Below, one piece after another: positions 62,601 through 63,789 of a stretch of DNA of 64,000 nt (the first letter of the stretch is position 1; every line of letters begins with the position of its first letter). The DNA lies in assembly GCA_032158295.1 (NCBI GenBank), contig CM063254.1, positions 1,302,001-1,366,000 of the forward strand. The letters run 5' to 3'. A program made the translations under genes and the position numbers. The notes beneath the pieces are model-generated. The model saw only the letters and a list, made by a program, of their open reading frames with translations. It searched no databases and was not told where the DNA came from. The stretch is from Pycnopodia helianthoides. Its lineage: Eukaryota; Echinodermata; Asteroidea; Forcipulatida; Asteriidae.

Positions 62601-62683
62601 GCAAGCAGGTTGGAGGAGATTGCGGAAAGGGCATCAGACTTGGCTTATGGCAAACAAGATAAAGGACCTTACCAGAGCTTTAG
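8638..62683 (+). CDS. DCTN1: Dynactin subunit 1 (p150-Glued), 25 coding exons, 3' part beyond window
   Basis: p150-Glued is the largest dynactin subunit; its N terminus binds microtubules and EB/CLIP proteins and its CC1 coiled coil binds dynein intermediate chain. I joined 25 coding exons by phase, about 872 residues: CAP-Gly (about 5-72), Ser/Pro/basic linker (73-193), CC1 coiled coil (about 194-545) and the first part of the intercoil domain (546 onward). Vertebrate p150 is about 1,280 residues, so about a third (rest of ICD, CC2, C terminus) lies to the right of the window. Splice sites are GT/AG. Introns are 0.1-5 kb except for the 27.6 kb intron 24. Exon 22 is one base short and carries an in-frame stop. 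The linker is shorter than in vertebrates. Confidence 0.97.
8671..8768 (+). CDS. DCTN1: DCTN1 exon 1: start and first half of CAP-Gly
   Basis: Begins [20 protein letters not shown], then [13 protein letters not shown], closely matching the p150-Glued CAP-Gly N terminus. The ATG has A at -3 and G at +4, a good animal start context. Donor GTAAGC; the Thr codon is split with exon 2. Vertebrate p150 has an extra N-terminal leader that is absent here. Confidence 0.97.
8947..9036. repeat. Short hairpin repeat, adjacent to a TTAA element
   Basis: GTGGCCTGACGTTTCGACCC and AGCAGAGTCTTTCTC are followed after a short loop by GAGAAAGACTCTGCCAGAG and GAAACATCAGGCTGCTAAC, giving an imperfect hairpin of about 40 bp per arm. 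The preceding segment (TTGCAAACTGCTTACCAACC, 8895-8914) and the left arm recur at 31203-31300. Confidence 0.7.
9040..9763. mobile_element. TTAA-bounded element with CpG-rich core
   Basis: The left end TTAAAGGCACCTGGCAGTGG is matched in reverse by the right end (CCTATTTCCAGGTGACTTTAA). The core (9190-9640) is much richer in GC and CpG than its surroundings, with several GACGTC/GACGTCA sites. No transposase is recognisable; short open frames look non-coding. A 724-bp non-autonomous element in intron 1. Confidence 0.6.
9911..10028 (+). CDS. DCTN1: DCTN1 exon 2: second half of CAP-Gly
   Basis: Encodes [20 protein letters not shown] and [19 protein letters not shown] (residues 34-72). GKWIGV, the GKNxG loop and HGIFVR are the CAP-Gly signature; the loop here is GKNNG (46-50) where human has GKNDG. 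Acceptor TTTGACAG, donor GTAAGC. Confidence 0.98.
10381..10520. mobile_element. Fold-back element, GGCTAC-hexamer family
   Basis: GGCCGTGTCCGAATTAGCGG and a GGCTACGGCTA arm are mirrored by TAGCCGTAGCCGTCATTTCG and GATACGGCC. The centre carries GCGTTGAAGTATAGGACATC. The best preserved of about eight copies or fragments in the window. Confidence 0.85.
10529..11580. other. Intron 2, right part
   Basis: No exon. 10793-10960 is a copy of a repeat also present at 40735-40905 (shared TTTTCCTTTGAAAAT and TTGACAAAGGAAAG motifs). Otherwise unassigned. Confidence 0.5.
11581..11685 (+). CDS. DCTN1: DCTN1 exon 3: linker
   Basis: 35 codons (73-107), phase 0 at both ends: [20 protein letters not shown] followed by [16 protein letters not shown] Ser/Thr/Pro-rich disordered linker after the CAP-Gly domain, as expected in p150. 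Acceptor GGGATAACAG, donor GTATGA. Confidence 0.9.
12376..12447 (+). CDS. DCTN1: DCTN1 exon 4: Pro/Ser/Lys linker
   Basis: 24 codons (108-131), phase 0 at both ends: [20 protein letters not shown] then SSEK. Acceptor ACGTGCAG, donor GTGAGT. Low sequence conservation, but phase and composition fit the p150 linker. Confidence 0.8.
12775..12993 (+). mobile_element. tRNA-derived repeat, family C
   Basis: A tRNA-like core (TAGCTCAAGTTGGTAGAGCG; GGTTCAAGTCC box B) is preceded by GGTTTCTGACTGGCACCCCT and followed by TTTGTCTTTGTTCAACCC. The ends do not pair as an acceptor stem, so it is not a working tRNA gene. Related copies lie at 27612-27778 and 34430-34850. Confidence 0.75.
13063..13398 (+). mobile_element. 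tRNA-derived SINE, family B
   Basis: Head GTGTCATGGCCAAGCGGTCA with box B GTTCGGATCCTGG, then TTGTGTCCTTAAGCAAGACA and GGACGTAAAGCTGTTGGTCA. The tail is shorter and more diverged than in the 6949 copy. Confidence 0.82.
13399..14410. other. Intron 4, unassigned
   Basis: AT-rich intron sequence with no exon or named repeat that I can support. Confidence 0.4.
14412..14535. mobile_element. Fold-back element, GGCTAC-hexamer family
   Basis: GCCGTGTCCGAATCGGCGG on the left; CCACAGCCACAGCCACAGCC and GTCAGACATGGCC on the right. Imperfect arms and the same central theme. Confidence 0.75.
14891..15051. mobile_element. Fold-back element, GGCTAC-hexamer family
   Basis: GAGGCTGTATCTGAATTAGC on the left; CCGTAGCTGTAGCCGTAGCT and CATATTCGGACACTGCC on the right, with an expanded TAGCCG array in the right arm. 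A half copy of the hexamer array lies at 15800-15866. Confidence 0.75.
15480..15740 (-). repeat. Dispersed repeat shared with 26300-26505
   Basis: Shared blocks: a segment around CTTGTGCTGCT, then TGCAGTGCAGTTGGTTGCCT with CCTCGAAGTTG here and GATATACAGTTGATTGCCTC with CCAAGTTGCCTG at 26450-26475. A 157-codon minus-strand frame (15322-15795) runs through this repeat and is unlikely to be a gene. Confidence 0.55.
16171..16975. repeat. Minisatellite, about fourteen 57-bp units
   Basis: The unit contains CACAAACATGTTAAGCACAG, AGCAGGTATCAAGCCATGGG and ATATAAGCTCAG. Because 57 is a multiple of three, the minus strand stays open for 189 codons as a 19-residue repeat; this is a by-product of the unit length. 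Lies in DCTN1 intron 4. Confidence 0.92.
17017..17375 (+). mobile_element. TTAA-bounded MITE, family 2
   Basis: TTAAAGGCAGTGGATACTTT at the left and AAAAGTGTCTCCTGCCTTTAA at the right; 359 bp. Internal landmarks (AACTTACTTGG, ACATTGTGAGAAACCACTCC, TTGAGAAAGA, CAACTTCGATGACCAATTGAG) are shared with copies at 36811 and 63228. Confidence 0.85.
17468..17533 (+). CDS. DCTN1: DCTN1 exon 5: basic linker cassette
   Basis: 22 codons (132-153), phase 0 at both ends, reading [20 protein letters not shown] then SR. Acceptor TCTCTTACAG, donor GTGAGT. Net basic, like the alternatively spliced basic exons of vertebrate DCTN1. It is isolated between introns of 5.0 and 3.8 kb. Could be a cassette exon. Confidence 0.75.
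17622..17637 (+). promoter_or_regulatory. CTCF-like site
   Basis: TCACTAGGTGGCAGCA differs from the vertebrate CTCF core (CCACYAGRKGGCAG type) at one position. It lies 90 nt downstream of exon 5. Sequence match only; it could be carried by a repeat. Confidence 0.3.
18079..18509. repeat. Highly uniform 86-bp tandem array, five units
   Basis: The unit runs from ACACAACACTGACCGACTTG through CCAGTCATGAGTTTACTGGC to GACCTGTGGTCTAGTGTAAA. The first three units are almost identical; the fifth has two single-base losses. A young expansion in intron 5. Confidence 0.95.
18815..18895. repeat. Short AAATCAAGACAACAAAT repeat
   Basis: Three close copies of AAATCAAGACAACAAATAA separated by AT-rich spacers. 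Confidence 0.8.
19142..19534 (+). mobile_element. TTAA-bounded MITE, family 1
   Basis: 393 bp, TTAAAGGAACATCACAGAAT to ATTCTGTAATGTTCCTTTAA. Close to the 35350 copy over its whole length. Confidence 0.9.
19535..21289. other. Intron 5, right part, unassigned
   Basis: AT-rich DNA, no exon or named repeat recognised before the exon 6 acceptor. Confidence 0.4.
21290..21409 (+). CDS. DCTN1: DCTN1 exon 6: Pro/Ser linker to coiled coil
   Basis: 40 codons (154-193), phase 0-0: [20 protein letters not shown], then [20 protein letters not shown]. It changes from Pro/Ser-rich to helical at its end. Acceptor CATTCTCAG, donor GTACGT. Confidence 0.88.
21501..21893 (+). mobile_element. tRNA-derived SINE, family B
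   Basis: GGCGTGTCGTGGCCGAGCGG (box A) and GGGTTCGAGTCCCGG (good box B), the shared body, and a tail with GGAGCGCCTTGAGCGTC and GAGCGCTATATATG. The best-preserved family B copy here. Confidence 0.88.
21988..22110 (+). CDS. DCTN1: DCTN1 exon 7: start of CC1
   Basis: 41 codons (194-234) with [20 protein letters not shown], nearly the human LEEKLETLRLKRAEDK segment; a heptad-rich charged helix. Acceptor CATTTTCAG, donor GTATCT. Confidence 0.96.
22328..22399 (+). CDS. DCTN1: DCTN1 exon 8: CC1
   Basis: 24 codons (235-258): [20 protein letters not shown] then EAKK, matching the human [20 protein letters not shown] region. Acceptor TTTCTGCAG, donor GTTCGT. Confidence 0.95.
22616..22941. mobile_element. 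TTAA-bounded element with internal duplication
   Basis: Ends TTAACCCTTCCAGTGCCGCC and GGCTGGCACTGTAAGGGTTAA are inverted copies. Inside, a segment of about 120 bp (GCCGCCAACGTTCTGAAA ... CAACGTTCCCATACGTTCTA) occurs twice in tandem. 326 bp in intron 8. Confidence 0.75.
23000..23107 (+). CDS. DCTN1: DCTN1 exon 9: CC1, [12 protein letters not shown] motif
   Basis: 36 codons (259-294): [20 protein letters not shown] then [16 protein letters not shown]. The [13 protein letters not shown] stretch is identical to vertebrate p150 and settles the identity. Acceptor CTTGATAG, donor GTGAAT. Confidence 0.98.
23303..23573. repeat. Near-perfect 270-bp inverted repeat (hairpin)
   Basis: AGGACGGAACTATAAATA...GTAAACTTGCGGGTACAACC is followed, after a turn near 23434, by its mirror GGTTGTACCCGCAAGTTTAC...ATTTATAGTTCCTTCCT. 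Arms of about 130 bp have few mismatches and include AGAGTGTTGGCTCTGAAAAG. It fills half of intron 9 (550 nt). Confidence 0.93.
23658..23754 (+). CDS. DCTN1: DCTN1 exon 10: CC1
   Basis: 32 codons plus one base (295-327): [20 protein letters not shown] then [12 protein letters not shown]. It matches [20 protein letters not shown] of human. Acceptor TTCTTTAG, donor GTCAGT. Confidence 0.97.
24047..24338 (-). pseudogene. Acidic / PYxFEP-type coding remnant (probably mobile or multigene origin)
   Basis: One minus-strand frame, broken by two stops, reads [19 protein letters not shown], then a Ser/Asp-rich acidic run ([17 protein letters not shown]), stop, RNVNSDDEN, stop, and [20 protein letters not shown]. 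An acidic segment followed by a PYxFEP motif recalls N termini of P2X7-intracellular-domain-like and transposon-related families. The Cys-rich downstream domain is not seen here. Family assignment is a guess. The broken frame in an intron suggests a dead copy. Confidence 0.3.
24650..24805. repeat. Dispersed repeat, GGGCACGGCAATTT family
   Basis: GGGCACGGCAATTTCCCC, AATGAGGAAAATTTGAAT and TTTTTAAGGGCACCCA recur at 35155-35330 and 37490-37622 in the same order. Non-coding interspersed repeat. Confidence 0.65.
25037..25115 (+). CDS. DCTN1: DCTN1 exon 11: CC1
   Basis: Encodes [20 protein letters not shown] then LKEALV(K), matching the human [20 protein letters not shown] stretch. Both ends are split codons that join correctly with exons 10 and 12. 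Acceptor TTTTAATAG, donor GTGAGT. Confidence 0.97.
25236..25559 (+). mobile_element. Non-LTR retrotransposon (CR1/L2-like) reverse transcriptase tail, degenerate
   Basis: [16 protein letters not shown], then after a frameshift [15 protein letters not shown], and after another shift [34 protein letters not shown] and a stop. The [18 protein letters not shown], SVAGPKxWNxLP and FKxxLKTxL phrases are the well-known C-terminal end of CR1/L2-type LINE ORF2. Two frameshifts and the lack of upstream domains show a 5'-truncated dead copy in intron 11. Some 3' tail probably continues to about 25640. Confidence 0.85.
26083..26206 (+). CDS. DCTN1: DCTN1 exon 12: CC1
   Basis: One base plus 41 codons (353-394): (K)[18 protein letters not shown], then Lys/Glu-rich helix to SANKALK. 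LRDLS...EKxEH matches the human MRDLSSSEKQEH segment. Acceptor ATCATTAG, donor GTACAG. Confidence 0.95.
26540..26876 (-). mobile_element. tRNA-derived SINE, family A
   Basis: A reverse copy of the 4471 element: GGGTGTCATGGCCGAGTGG head, CCCAGGGGTATAAATGGGTA and AGCTGAGAAAGATTACAGG on the minus strand. In intron 12. Confidence 0.82.
27071..27106 (+). CDS. DCTN1: DCTN1 exon 13: 12-codon CC1 microexon
   Basis: 36 nt, phase 0-0: [12 protein letters not shown], matching AESTIDELKEQ of human. Acceptor TTTCTGCAG, donor GTAAGT. Confidence 0.95.
27612..27778 (+). mobile_element. tRNA-derived repeat, family C
   Basis: GCTCAGTTGCAGAGCGTCGG and box B GGTTCAATTC, followed by TTTGTTCAAACATC and CCCAGTCAGTTTCCC as in the 34430 copy. 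Not a functional tRNA. Confidence 0.7.
27958..28062 (+). CDS. DCTN1: DCTN1 exon 14: VDAALGAE...
   Basis: 35 codons (407-441): [20 protein letters not shown] then [15 protein letters not shown]. Almost the vertebrate [20 protein letters not shown]. Acceptor ACACGCAG, donor GTAAGT. Confidence 0.98.
28345..28810 (+). repeat. Dispersed repeat shared with 7515-8145; TTAAAGG-like ends
   Basis: Begins GTTTAAAGGTAGACTC and ends AGTTGCCTTTAACCC, which may be weak inverted ends. Internal landmarks GTGGGTACCAACCGCATCTC and GGGGCATTTCAGCCAAAATA are shared with the 7.6 kb copy. In intron 14. Confidence 0.6.
29207..29398 (+). CDS. DCTN1: DCTN1 exon 15: [12 protein letters not shown]
   Basis: 64 codons (442-505): [20 protein letters not shown], then [20 protein letters not shown] and the [19 protein letters not shown] segment. 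Strong match to human [19 protein letters not shown] and YQQTIKKYRQLTAHLQ. Acceptor TGATGAATAG, donor GTATGA. Confidence 0.98.
29752..29871 (+). CDS. DCTN1: DCTN1 exon 16: end of CC1
   Basis: 40 codons (506-545): [20 protein letters not shown] then [20 protein letters not shown], matching human VNRELTNQQEA and TFDFKIKFAETKAHAK. Acceptor GAATTCAG, donor GTAGGA. Confidence 0.97.
30335..30434 (+). CDS. DCTN1: DCTN1 exon 17: start of intercoil domain
   Basis: 33 codons plus one base (546-579): [20 protein letters not shown] then [14 protein letters not shown]. FMPDxFLRxGGDHDC is a hallmark of p150. Acceptor TTTCAG, donor GTAAGT. Confidence 0.98.
30750..30835 (+). CDS. DCTN1: DCTN1 exon 18: intercoil domain
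   Basis: Reads (G)[19 protein letters not shown] then LLVNQLKEK, matching human [22 protein letters not shown]. Acceptor GTTTCCAG, donor GTACTA. Confidence 0.97.
30920..31195. repeat. Two small tandem duplications
   Basis: CCCGCCCATCATAGTAACTG-type units of about 59 bp occur 2.5 times (30920-31040); GCCATCCTATAGAGACAAT...AGATAAATG units of about 55 bp occur twice (31085-31200). Confidence 0.8.
31388..31515 (+). CDS. DCTN1: DCTN1 exon 19: intercoil domain
   Basis: 42 codons plus two bases (608-650): [20 protein letters not shown], then [20 protein letters not shown] and YL. GEQLSFxxxxxxxxxxLQxxL aligns to the human intercoil domain. Acceptor TACCTACAG, donor GTAAGA. Confidence 0.96.
31665..31779 (+). 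CDS. DCTN1: DCTN1 exon 20: intercoil domain
   Basis: Encodes (I)[19 protein letters not shown] then [19 protein letters not shown], matching human [20 protein letters not shown]. Acceptor TTTGGTAG, donor GTAAGT. Confidence 0.97.
32780..32945. repeat. Tandem duplication reaching the exon 21 acceptor
   Basis: AAGGATTTCAT...TTGATTAATATATTT...CTTGATG occurs twice, the second copy ending in the real acceptor and the first bases of exon 21. A related GCTTGATGTTGAAACTATTTA piece lies at 32301. Confidence 0.65.
32940..33125 (+). CDS. DCTN1: DCTN1 exon 21: intercoil domain
   Basis: 62 codons (689-750): [20 protein letters not shown], then [20 protein letters not shown] and [10 protein letters not shown]. 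It matches [28 protein letters not shown] of human. Acceptor GATATTCTTAG, donor GTGATT. Confidence 0.97.
33329..33411 (+). CDS. DCTN1: DCTN1 exon 22: one base short, in-frame stop
   Basis: Reads [17 protein letters not shown] in frame, matching human QEATDIALLLRDLE, then runs PMQT and stop TAA at 33392-33394. In the +1 register the same exon continues [11 protein letters not shown] up to the donor GTAAGC, exactly what the family has here (human SCSDIRQFCKK), and then joins exon 23 (IRRRLP) in phase. The exon is 83 nt where 84 is needed, so a single base is missing near 33374-33380 (GAGGGACC). Taken literally the protein would end at residue 771. Most likely a sequencing or assembly indel; a real null allele is possible. 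Confidence 0.93.
33796..33873 (+). CDS. DCTN1: DCTN1 exon 23: IRRRLP segment
   Basis: 26 codons: [20 protein letters not shown] then LVYTAD, matching human [20 protein letters not shown]. The frame is intact, which shows that the shift in exon 22 is local. Acceptor GGTGATAG, donor GTAAGT. Confidence 0.96.
34021..34349 (-). mobile_element. tRNA-derived SINE, family B
   Basis: Reverse copy: GTGTCATGGACAAGTGGTCA head, GGTTCGAGTCCTGG box B, GGGCGTAAAGCTATTGGTCC body. In intron 23. Confidence 0.82.
34430..34850. mobile_element. Inverted pair of tRNA-like repeats, family C
   Basis: A minus-strand tRNA-like core (GGCTAGATGGCTCAGTTGGT, 34535-34554) and a plus-strand one (GGCTAGATAGCTCGGTTGGT, 34734-34753) flank GACTGGCACTGC and AACTGGCACCCCC in opposite orientation. 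The whole block is a fold-back just upstream of exon 24. Confidence 0.75.
34874..34976 (+). CDS. DCTN1: DCTN1 exon 24: intercoil domain
   Basis: 34 codons plus one base: [20 protein letters not shown] then [14 protein letters not shown]. It aligns with human [28 protein letters not shown]. Donor GTAAGA opens the 27.6 kb intron. The split Asp codon is completed by exon 25. Confidence 0.93.
35155..35330. repeat. Dispersed repeat, GGGCACGGCAATTT family
   Basis: Carries CCTCTATGAGGAAAATGAAA, TTTCTACTGGAACTTTTTTA and CAAGGCAATGACCAGGGGC; the same order as at 37490-37622. Confidence 0.65.
35350..35741 (+). mobile_element. TTAA-bounded MITE, family 1
   Basis: 392 bp with intact ends TTAAAGGAACATTACAGAAT and ATTCTGTAATGTTCCTTTAA. 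Confidence 0.9.
36811..37202 (+). mobile_element. TTAA-bounded MITE, family 2
   Basis: Left TTAAAGGTACATGTAGTGGA, right TAGTGTCCAGTGTCTTTAA; about 392 bp. Contains a small palindrome GACCTCATAATTAGAATTTG near its centre. Confidence 0.85.
37490..37622. repeat. Dispersed repeat, GGGCACGGCAATTT family
   Basis: GGACACGGCAGTTTTTCC, CCTCTATGAGGGAAATTTG and TTTTTAAGGGCACCGAGGCA. Confidence 0.65.
37791..38350. repeat. Minisatellite, about four 134-bp units
   Basis: The unit starts AACTATCCCAATTGAGGTAT and contains CCCTGATTGGAACCTTCTTC, AAAGGACCCGAATGGGGGA and CAGCATCAGATTCAGCAT. Units begin near 37791, 37925, 38058, 38192 and 38327; the last is truncated. Confidence 0.92.
38879..38948. mobile_element. 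Fold-back element fragment, GGCTAC-hexamer family
   Basis: GCCTGTCCGAATTGATGGCT and GTGGCTATGGCTACAGCTG; the right arm is reduced to CAAGCCATAGCTG. Confidence 0.6.
39222..39377. repeat. Fold-back element with TTTCACAAAG ends
   Basis: GGGCTTGATTTCACAAAGCA...AAGATT on the left is mirrored by AATCTTAGCTCTTTGTGAAA and TTGACCCC on the right. Same family as 931-1095. Confidence 0.75.
39405..39535. mobile_element. Fold-back element, GGCTAC-hexamer family
   Basis: Left arm GCTACAGCTACGGCTACGGC; centre GAGTTGAAGTATAGGACGTC; right arm degraded (AATTTGGATAAGTCC). Confidence 0.7.
39688..39949. mobile_element. Fold-back element with tripled arm, GGCTAC-hexamer family
   Basis: The segment GGTTACGGCTATAGCTATGA...GATGTCCTATACTTCAACGC occurs three times before the right arm GAGCCGTAGCCGTCCATTCA. 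Longest family member in the window. Confidence 0.75.
40116..40560. mobile_element. MITE with ACACATAGATCCTTGTCATT ends
   Basis: ACACATAGATCCTTGTCATT at 40116 is exactly mirrored by AATGACAAGGATCTATGTGT near 40560. About 445 bp, no coding content. TATA-rich DNA flanks both sides. Confidence 0.85.
40685..40701 (-). promoter_or_regulatory. CTCF-like site
   Basis: The minus strand reads CACCACAAGAGGGCAGT, matching the vertebrate CTCF core CCACNAGRGGGCAG. Sequence match only. Confidence 0.3.
41516..41533 (-). promoter_or_regulatory. CTCF-like site, strong match
   Basis: The minus strand reads CACCACTAGAGGGCGCTG, agreeing with CCASYAGRGGGCGCT at every core position. 830 bp from the other intron 24 candidate and in the same orientation. 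Confidence 0.38.
41807..41832. repeat. (CTAAT)n microsatellite
   Basis: Five to six tandem CTAAT pentamers. Confidence 0.9.
41833..44330. other. Intron 24, mostly unique-looking sequence
   Basis: No exon recognised. Only the degraded family 2 MITE at 42843 is named. A region of low repeat content where regulatory elements could be sought. Confidence 0.4.
42843..43190 (+). mobile_element. Degraded TTAA MITE, family 2
   Basis: TTAAAGGCACAGTACACGTT and then AACTTACTTGG and TTGAGAAAC follow the family 2 order, but the right end is not recognisable. Right edge approximate. Confidence 0.5.
44345..44718. repeat. TTGACCTAGAG minisatellite, about 16 units of 22-25 bp
   Basis: Tandem units of the type ACTTGACCTAGAGTGTCATT or GTCGTTCATACTTGACCTAG. 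Most units contain TGACCT, the reverse of AGGTCA; several have TGACCTAGAGGGTCA. Confidence 0.9.
44719..46330. other. Intron 24, unassigned; GC-richer patch at 46.1-46.3 kb
   Basis: No exon. 46125-46180 (GATTCGCCGGCGACTGATGA, GACCGACCGGTCGCGGTAG) is unusually CpG-rich for this intron. Confidence 0.4.
46337..46372. repeat. (TC)n / (AC)n microsatellite
   Basis: A run of TC dinucleotides changes directly into AC dinucleotides. Confidence 0.9.
46893..48262. repeat. 69/75-bp minisatellite, about 19 units, open on both strands
   Basis: The unit contains TTGAGTATTAGTGGTTCTCA, ATCTGCTGGTAATACGATAG and CTAGTATCCACAATTGGGAT. Two length classes differ by six bases (extra GTTTCT). Both lengths are multiples of three and the unit lacks stops, so plus-strand (240 codons, [19 protein letters not shown] type) and minus-strand (231 codons, [19 protein letters not shown] type) frames stay open. 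No start context, splice sites or homology support translation. Confidence 0.93.
48264..48652. repeat. 129-bp minisatellite, three units, fused to the previous array
   Basis: The unit carries GGGATATACCCCATTTGGAA, TCCTCCTTCACAAGATACTA, CTCTTTTTACACTAGAGCTA and GATCCACAGGATCACCAAAT. Its first part is shared with the 69/75-bp unit, showing descent of one from the other. Confidence 0.9.
48653..52590. other. Intron 24, unassigned
   Basis: AT-rich DNA with homopolymer G runs at 49178-49187, 49884-49927 and 50335-50351. No exon or named element. Confidence 0.4.
52593..53081 (-). other. Unrecognised 162-codon open frame
   Basis: A minus-strand frame starting [20 protein letters not shown], with [40 protein letters not shown] and [16 protein letters not shown]. 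Unlike the other long frames here it is not built from a tandem repeat and its composition is protein-like (Trp, Cys and charged residues well spread). I recognise no family. It could be a fragment of a mobile-element protein, a nested exon, or chance. No clear promoter or splice signals. Confidence 0.2.
53459..53530. repeat. Half copy of the CAATTT fold-back repeat
   Basis: GGGCCAATTTTATAGCGCCG and TTAATGGTAAGCAAATT; the opposite arm is missing. Confidence 0.5.
53531..57130. other. Intron 24, sparse repeats
   Basis: Holds (TTGA)n near 53540-53575, a direct repeat of about 130 bp at 54530-54660 and 56044-56182 (shared TGCATAAATGATGTAC), and the MITE at 56591. No exon. Confidence 0.5.
56591..56955 (+). 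mobile_element. TTAA-bounded MITE, family 1
   Basis: 365 bp. TTAAAGGAACATTACAGTAT at the left, ATTCTGTAATGTTACTTTAA at the right; internal deletions relative to the 35350 copy. Confidence 0.88.
57131..57830 (+). repeat. G-rich minisatellite (GGGTAGGGGGTTGCA type)
   Basis: About 45 units of 13-17 bp, each with two G runs of three or more, on the plus strand, which is the sense strand of DCTN1. Alternation of GGGGTTGCAGGG and GGGGCTGCAGGG gives many CTGCAG sites. Dense G-quadruplex potential. Open frames across it (Pro/Leu/Gln or Gly/Arg repeats) are artefacts. Confidence 0.95.
57831..61680. other. Intron 24, unassigned
   Basis: Mostly unique-looking AT-rich sequence; no exon or clear repeat. 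Confidence 0.4.
61690..61920. mobile_element. Fold-back element(s), GGCTAC-hexamer family
   Basis: GGTCAGCTACAACTACGGCT, centre CATTGAAGTATAGCTTAGCA, right arm CTAGCCATAGCTGTAGCTGC ending about 61813, followed by a second partial copy ending GGCTGTAGCCGTAGCC at 61910. Confidence 0.7.
62584..62683 (+). CDS. DCTN1: DCTN1 exon 25: after the 27.6 kb intron
   Basis: Encodes (D)[19 protein letters not shown] then [13 protein letters not shown](R). It matches human [23 protein letters not shown]...YECLR, the stretch that directly follows exon 24 in the protein, with correct phase, so no exon is missing between them. Acceptor TTTTGATAG, donor GTTAGT. The remaining exons lie beyond 64000. Confidence 0.94.
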
Positions 62684-62804
62684 GTTAGTGCATCTATCTC
62701 CTGGTTGGTCCTTCTGAAGAAAAAGTGTTGGTACCAGAGACTTTATAAATCAGTAAAGTTATCAGATTGTGGGGGATGTTTTCCATCTACCAAATAGTTA
62801 GACT

Positions 62805-63120
62805 TGTGTGTCTCTTGATAAGGGATCATACTAGTGGTTAATGATGGTAGGTTCGAATCCCTATCGAGCAGGTCTTACACTGAATGTGTGTCTCTTGATA
62901 AGGGATCATACTAGTGGTTAATGATGGTAGGTTCGAATCCCTATCGAGCAGGTCTTACACTGAATGTGTGTCTCTTGATAAGGGATCATACTAGTGGTTA
63001 ATGATGGTAGGTTCGAATCCCTATCGAGCAGGTCTTACACTTAATGTGTGTCTCTTTATAAGGGATCATACTAGTGGTTAATGATGGTAGGTTCGAATCC
63101 CTATCAAGCAGGTCACTGAA
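62805..63120. repeat. 80-bp tandem array, four units, with a tRNA-like box B
   Basis: The unit contains TGTGTCTCTTGATAAGGGAT, CATACTAGTGGTTAATGATG and GTAGGTTCGAATCCCTATCG. GGTTCGAATCC is a perfect RNA polymerase III box B, but no good box A or acceptor stem is present. Units are nearly identical, so the array is recent. Just downstream of exon 25. Confidence 0.92.
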
Positions 63121-63227
63121 TGTGTCTTCTTGATTATGAACACCAAAGTATCAGTTGGCATACCGATCATTAAGTTGGGAGAGGGTCGACTCCCCACCTG
63201 GCTAGTCTAGTATCTTGAGCAAGTTAC

Positions 63228-63615
63228 TTAAAGGCACTGGACACTATTGGTAATTACTCAAAATAATTGTTAGCATAAAAACTTACTTGGTAACGAGCAG
63301 TGGAGAGCTATTGATAGTATAAAACGTTGTGAGAAACGGCTCCCTCTGAAGTAACGTAGTTTTTGAGAAAGAAGTAATTTCTCAGTAAAATATTTAAATT
63401 GATTTTGAGACCTCACGCGTGAGGTCTCGAAATCAAGCATCTGAAAGCACACAACTTCGTGTGACAAGGGTGTTTTTTCTTCCATTATTATCTTGCAACT
63501 TCGACGACCAATTGAGTTCAAATTTTCACAGGTTTGTTATTTTATCCATATGTTGAGATACACCAAGTGAGAAGACTGGTCTTTGACAATTACCAAAGGT
63601 ATCCAGTGTCTTTAA
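63228..63615 (+). mobile_element. TTAA-bounded MITE, family 2
   Basis: 388 bp, TTAAAGGCACTGGACACTAT to TATCCAGTGTCTTTAA. A small palindrome GACCTCACGCGTGAGGTC sits in its centre. Confidence 0.9.
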
Positions 63616-63789
63616 GCCACAACTGATGCAACCGATTTTCTTTATACAGTCCAAATAAGAAATGGCTTGAACAAAGACAAACTTTTGTGATGTCAATTGC
63701 CACAAAGGTTTTGATTTAGTCATTATATATTTCATGCCTGTTAATTTCTGATAATGTTCAGAGATTTAAGATATGGATAGACGGTTGGT

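Noticed and set aside
62805..63120. tRNA gene cluster suggested by repeated GGTTCGAATCC
   Set aside because: No box A, no acceptor stem and no anticodon arm can be drawn.
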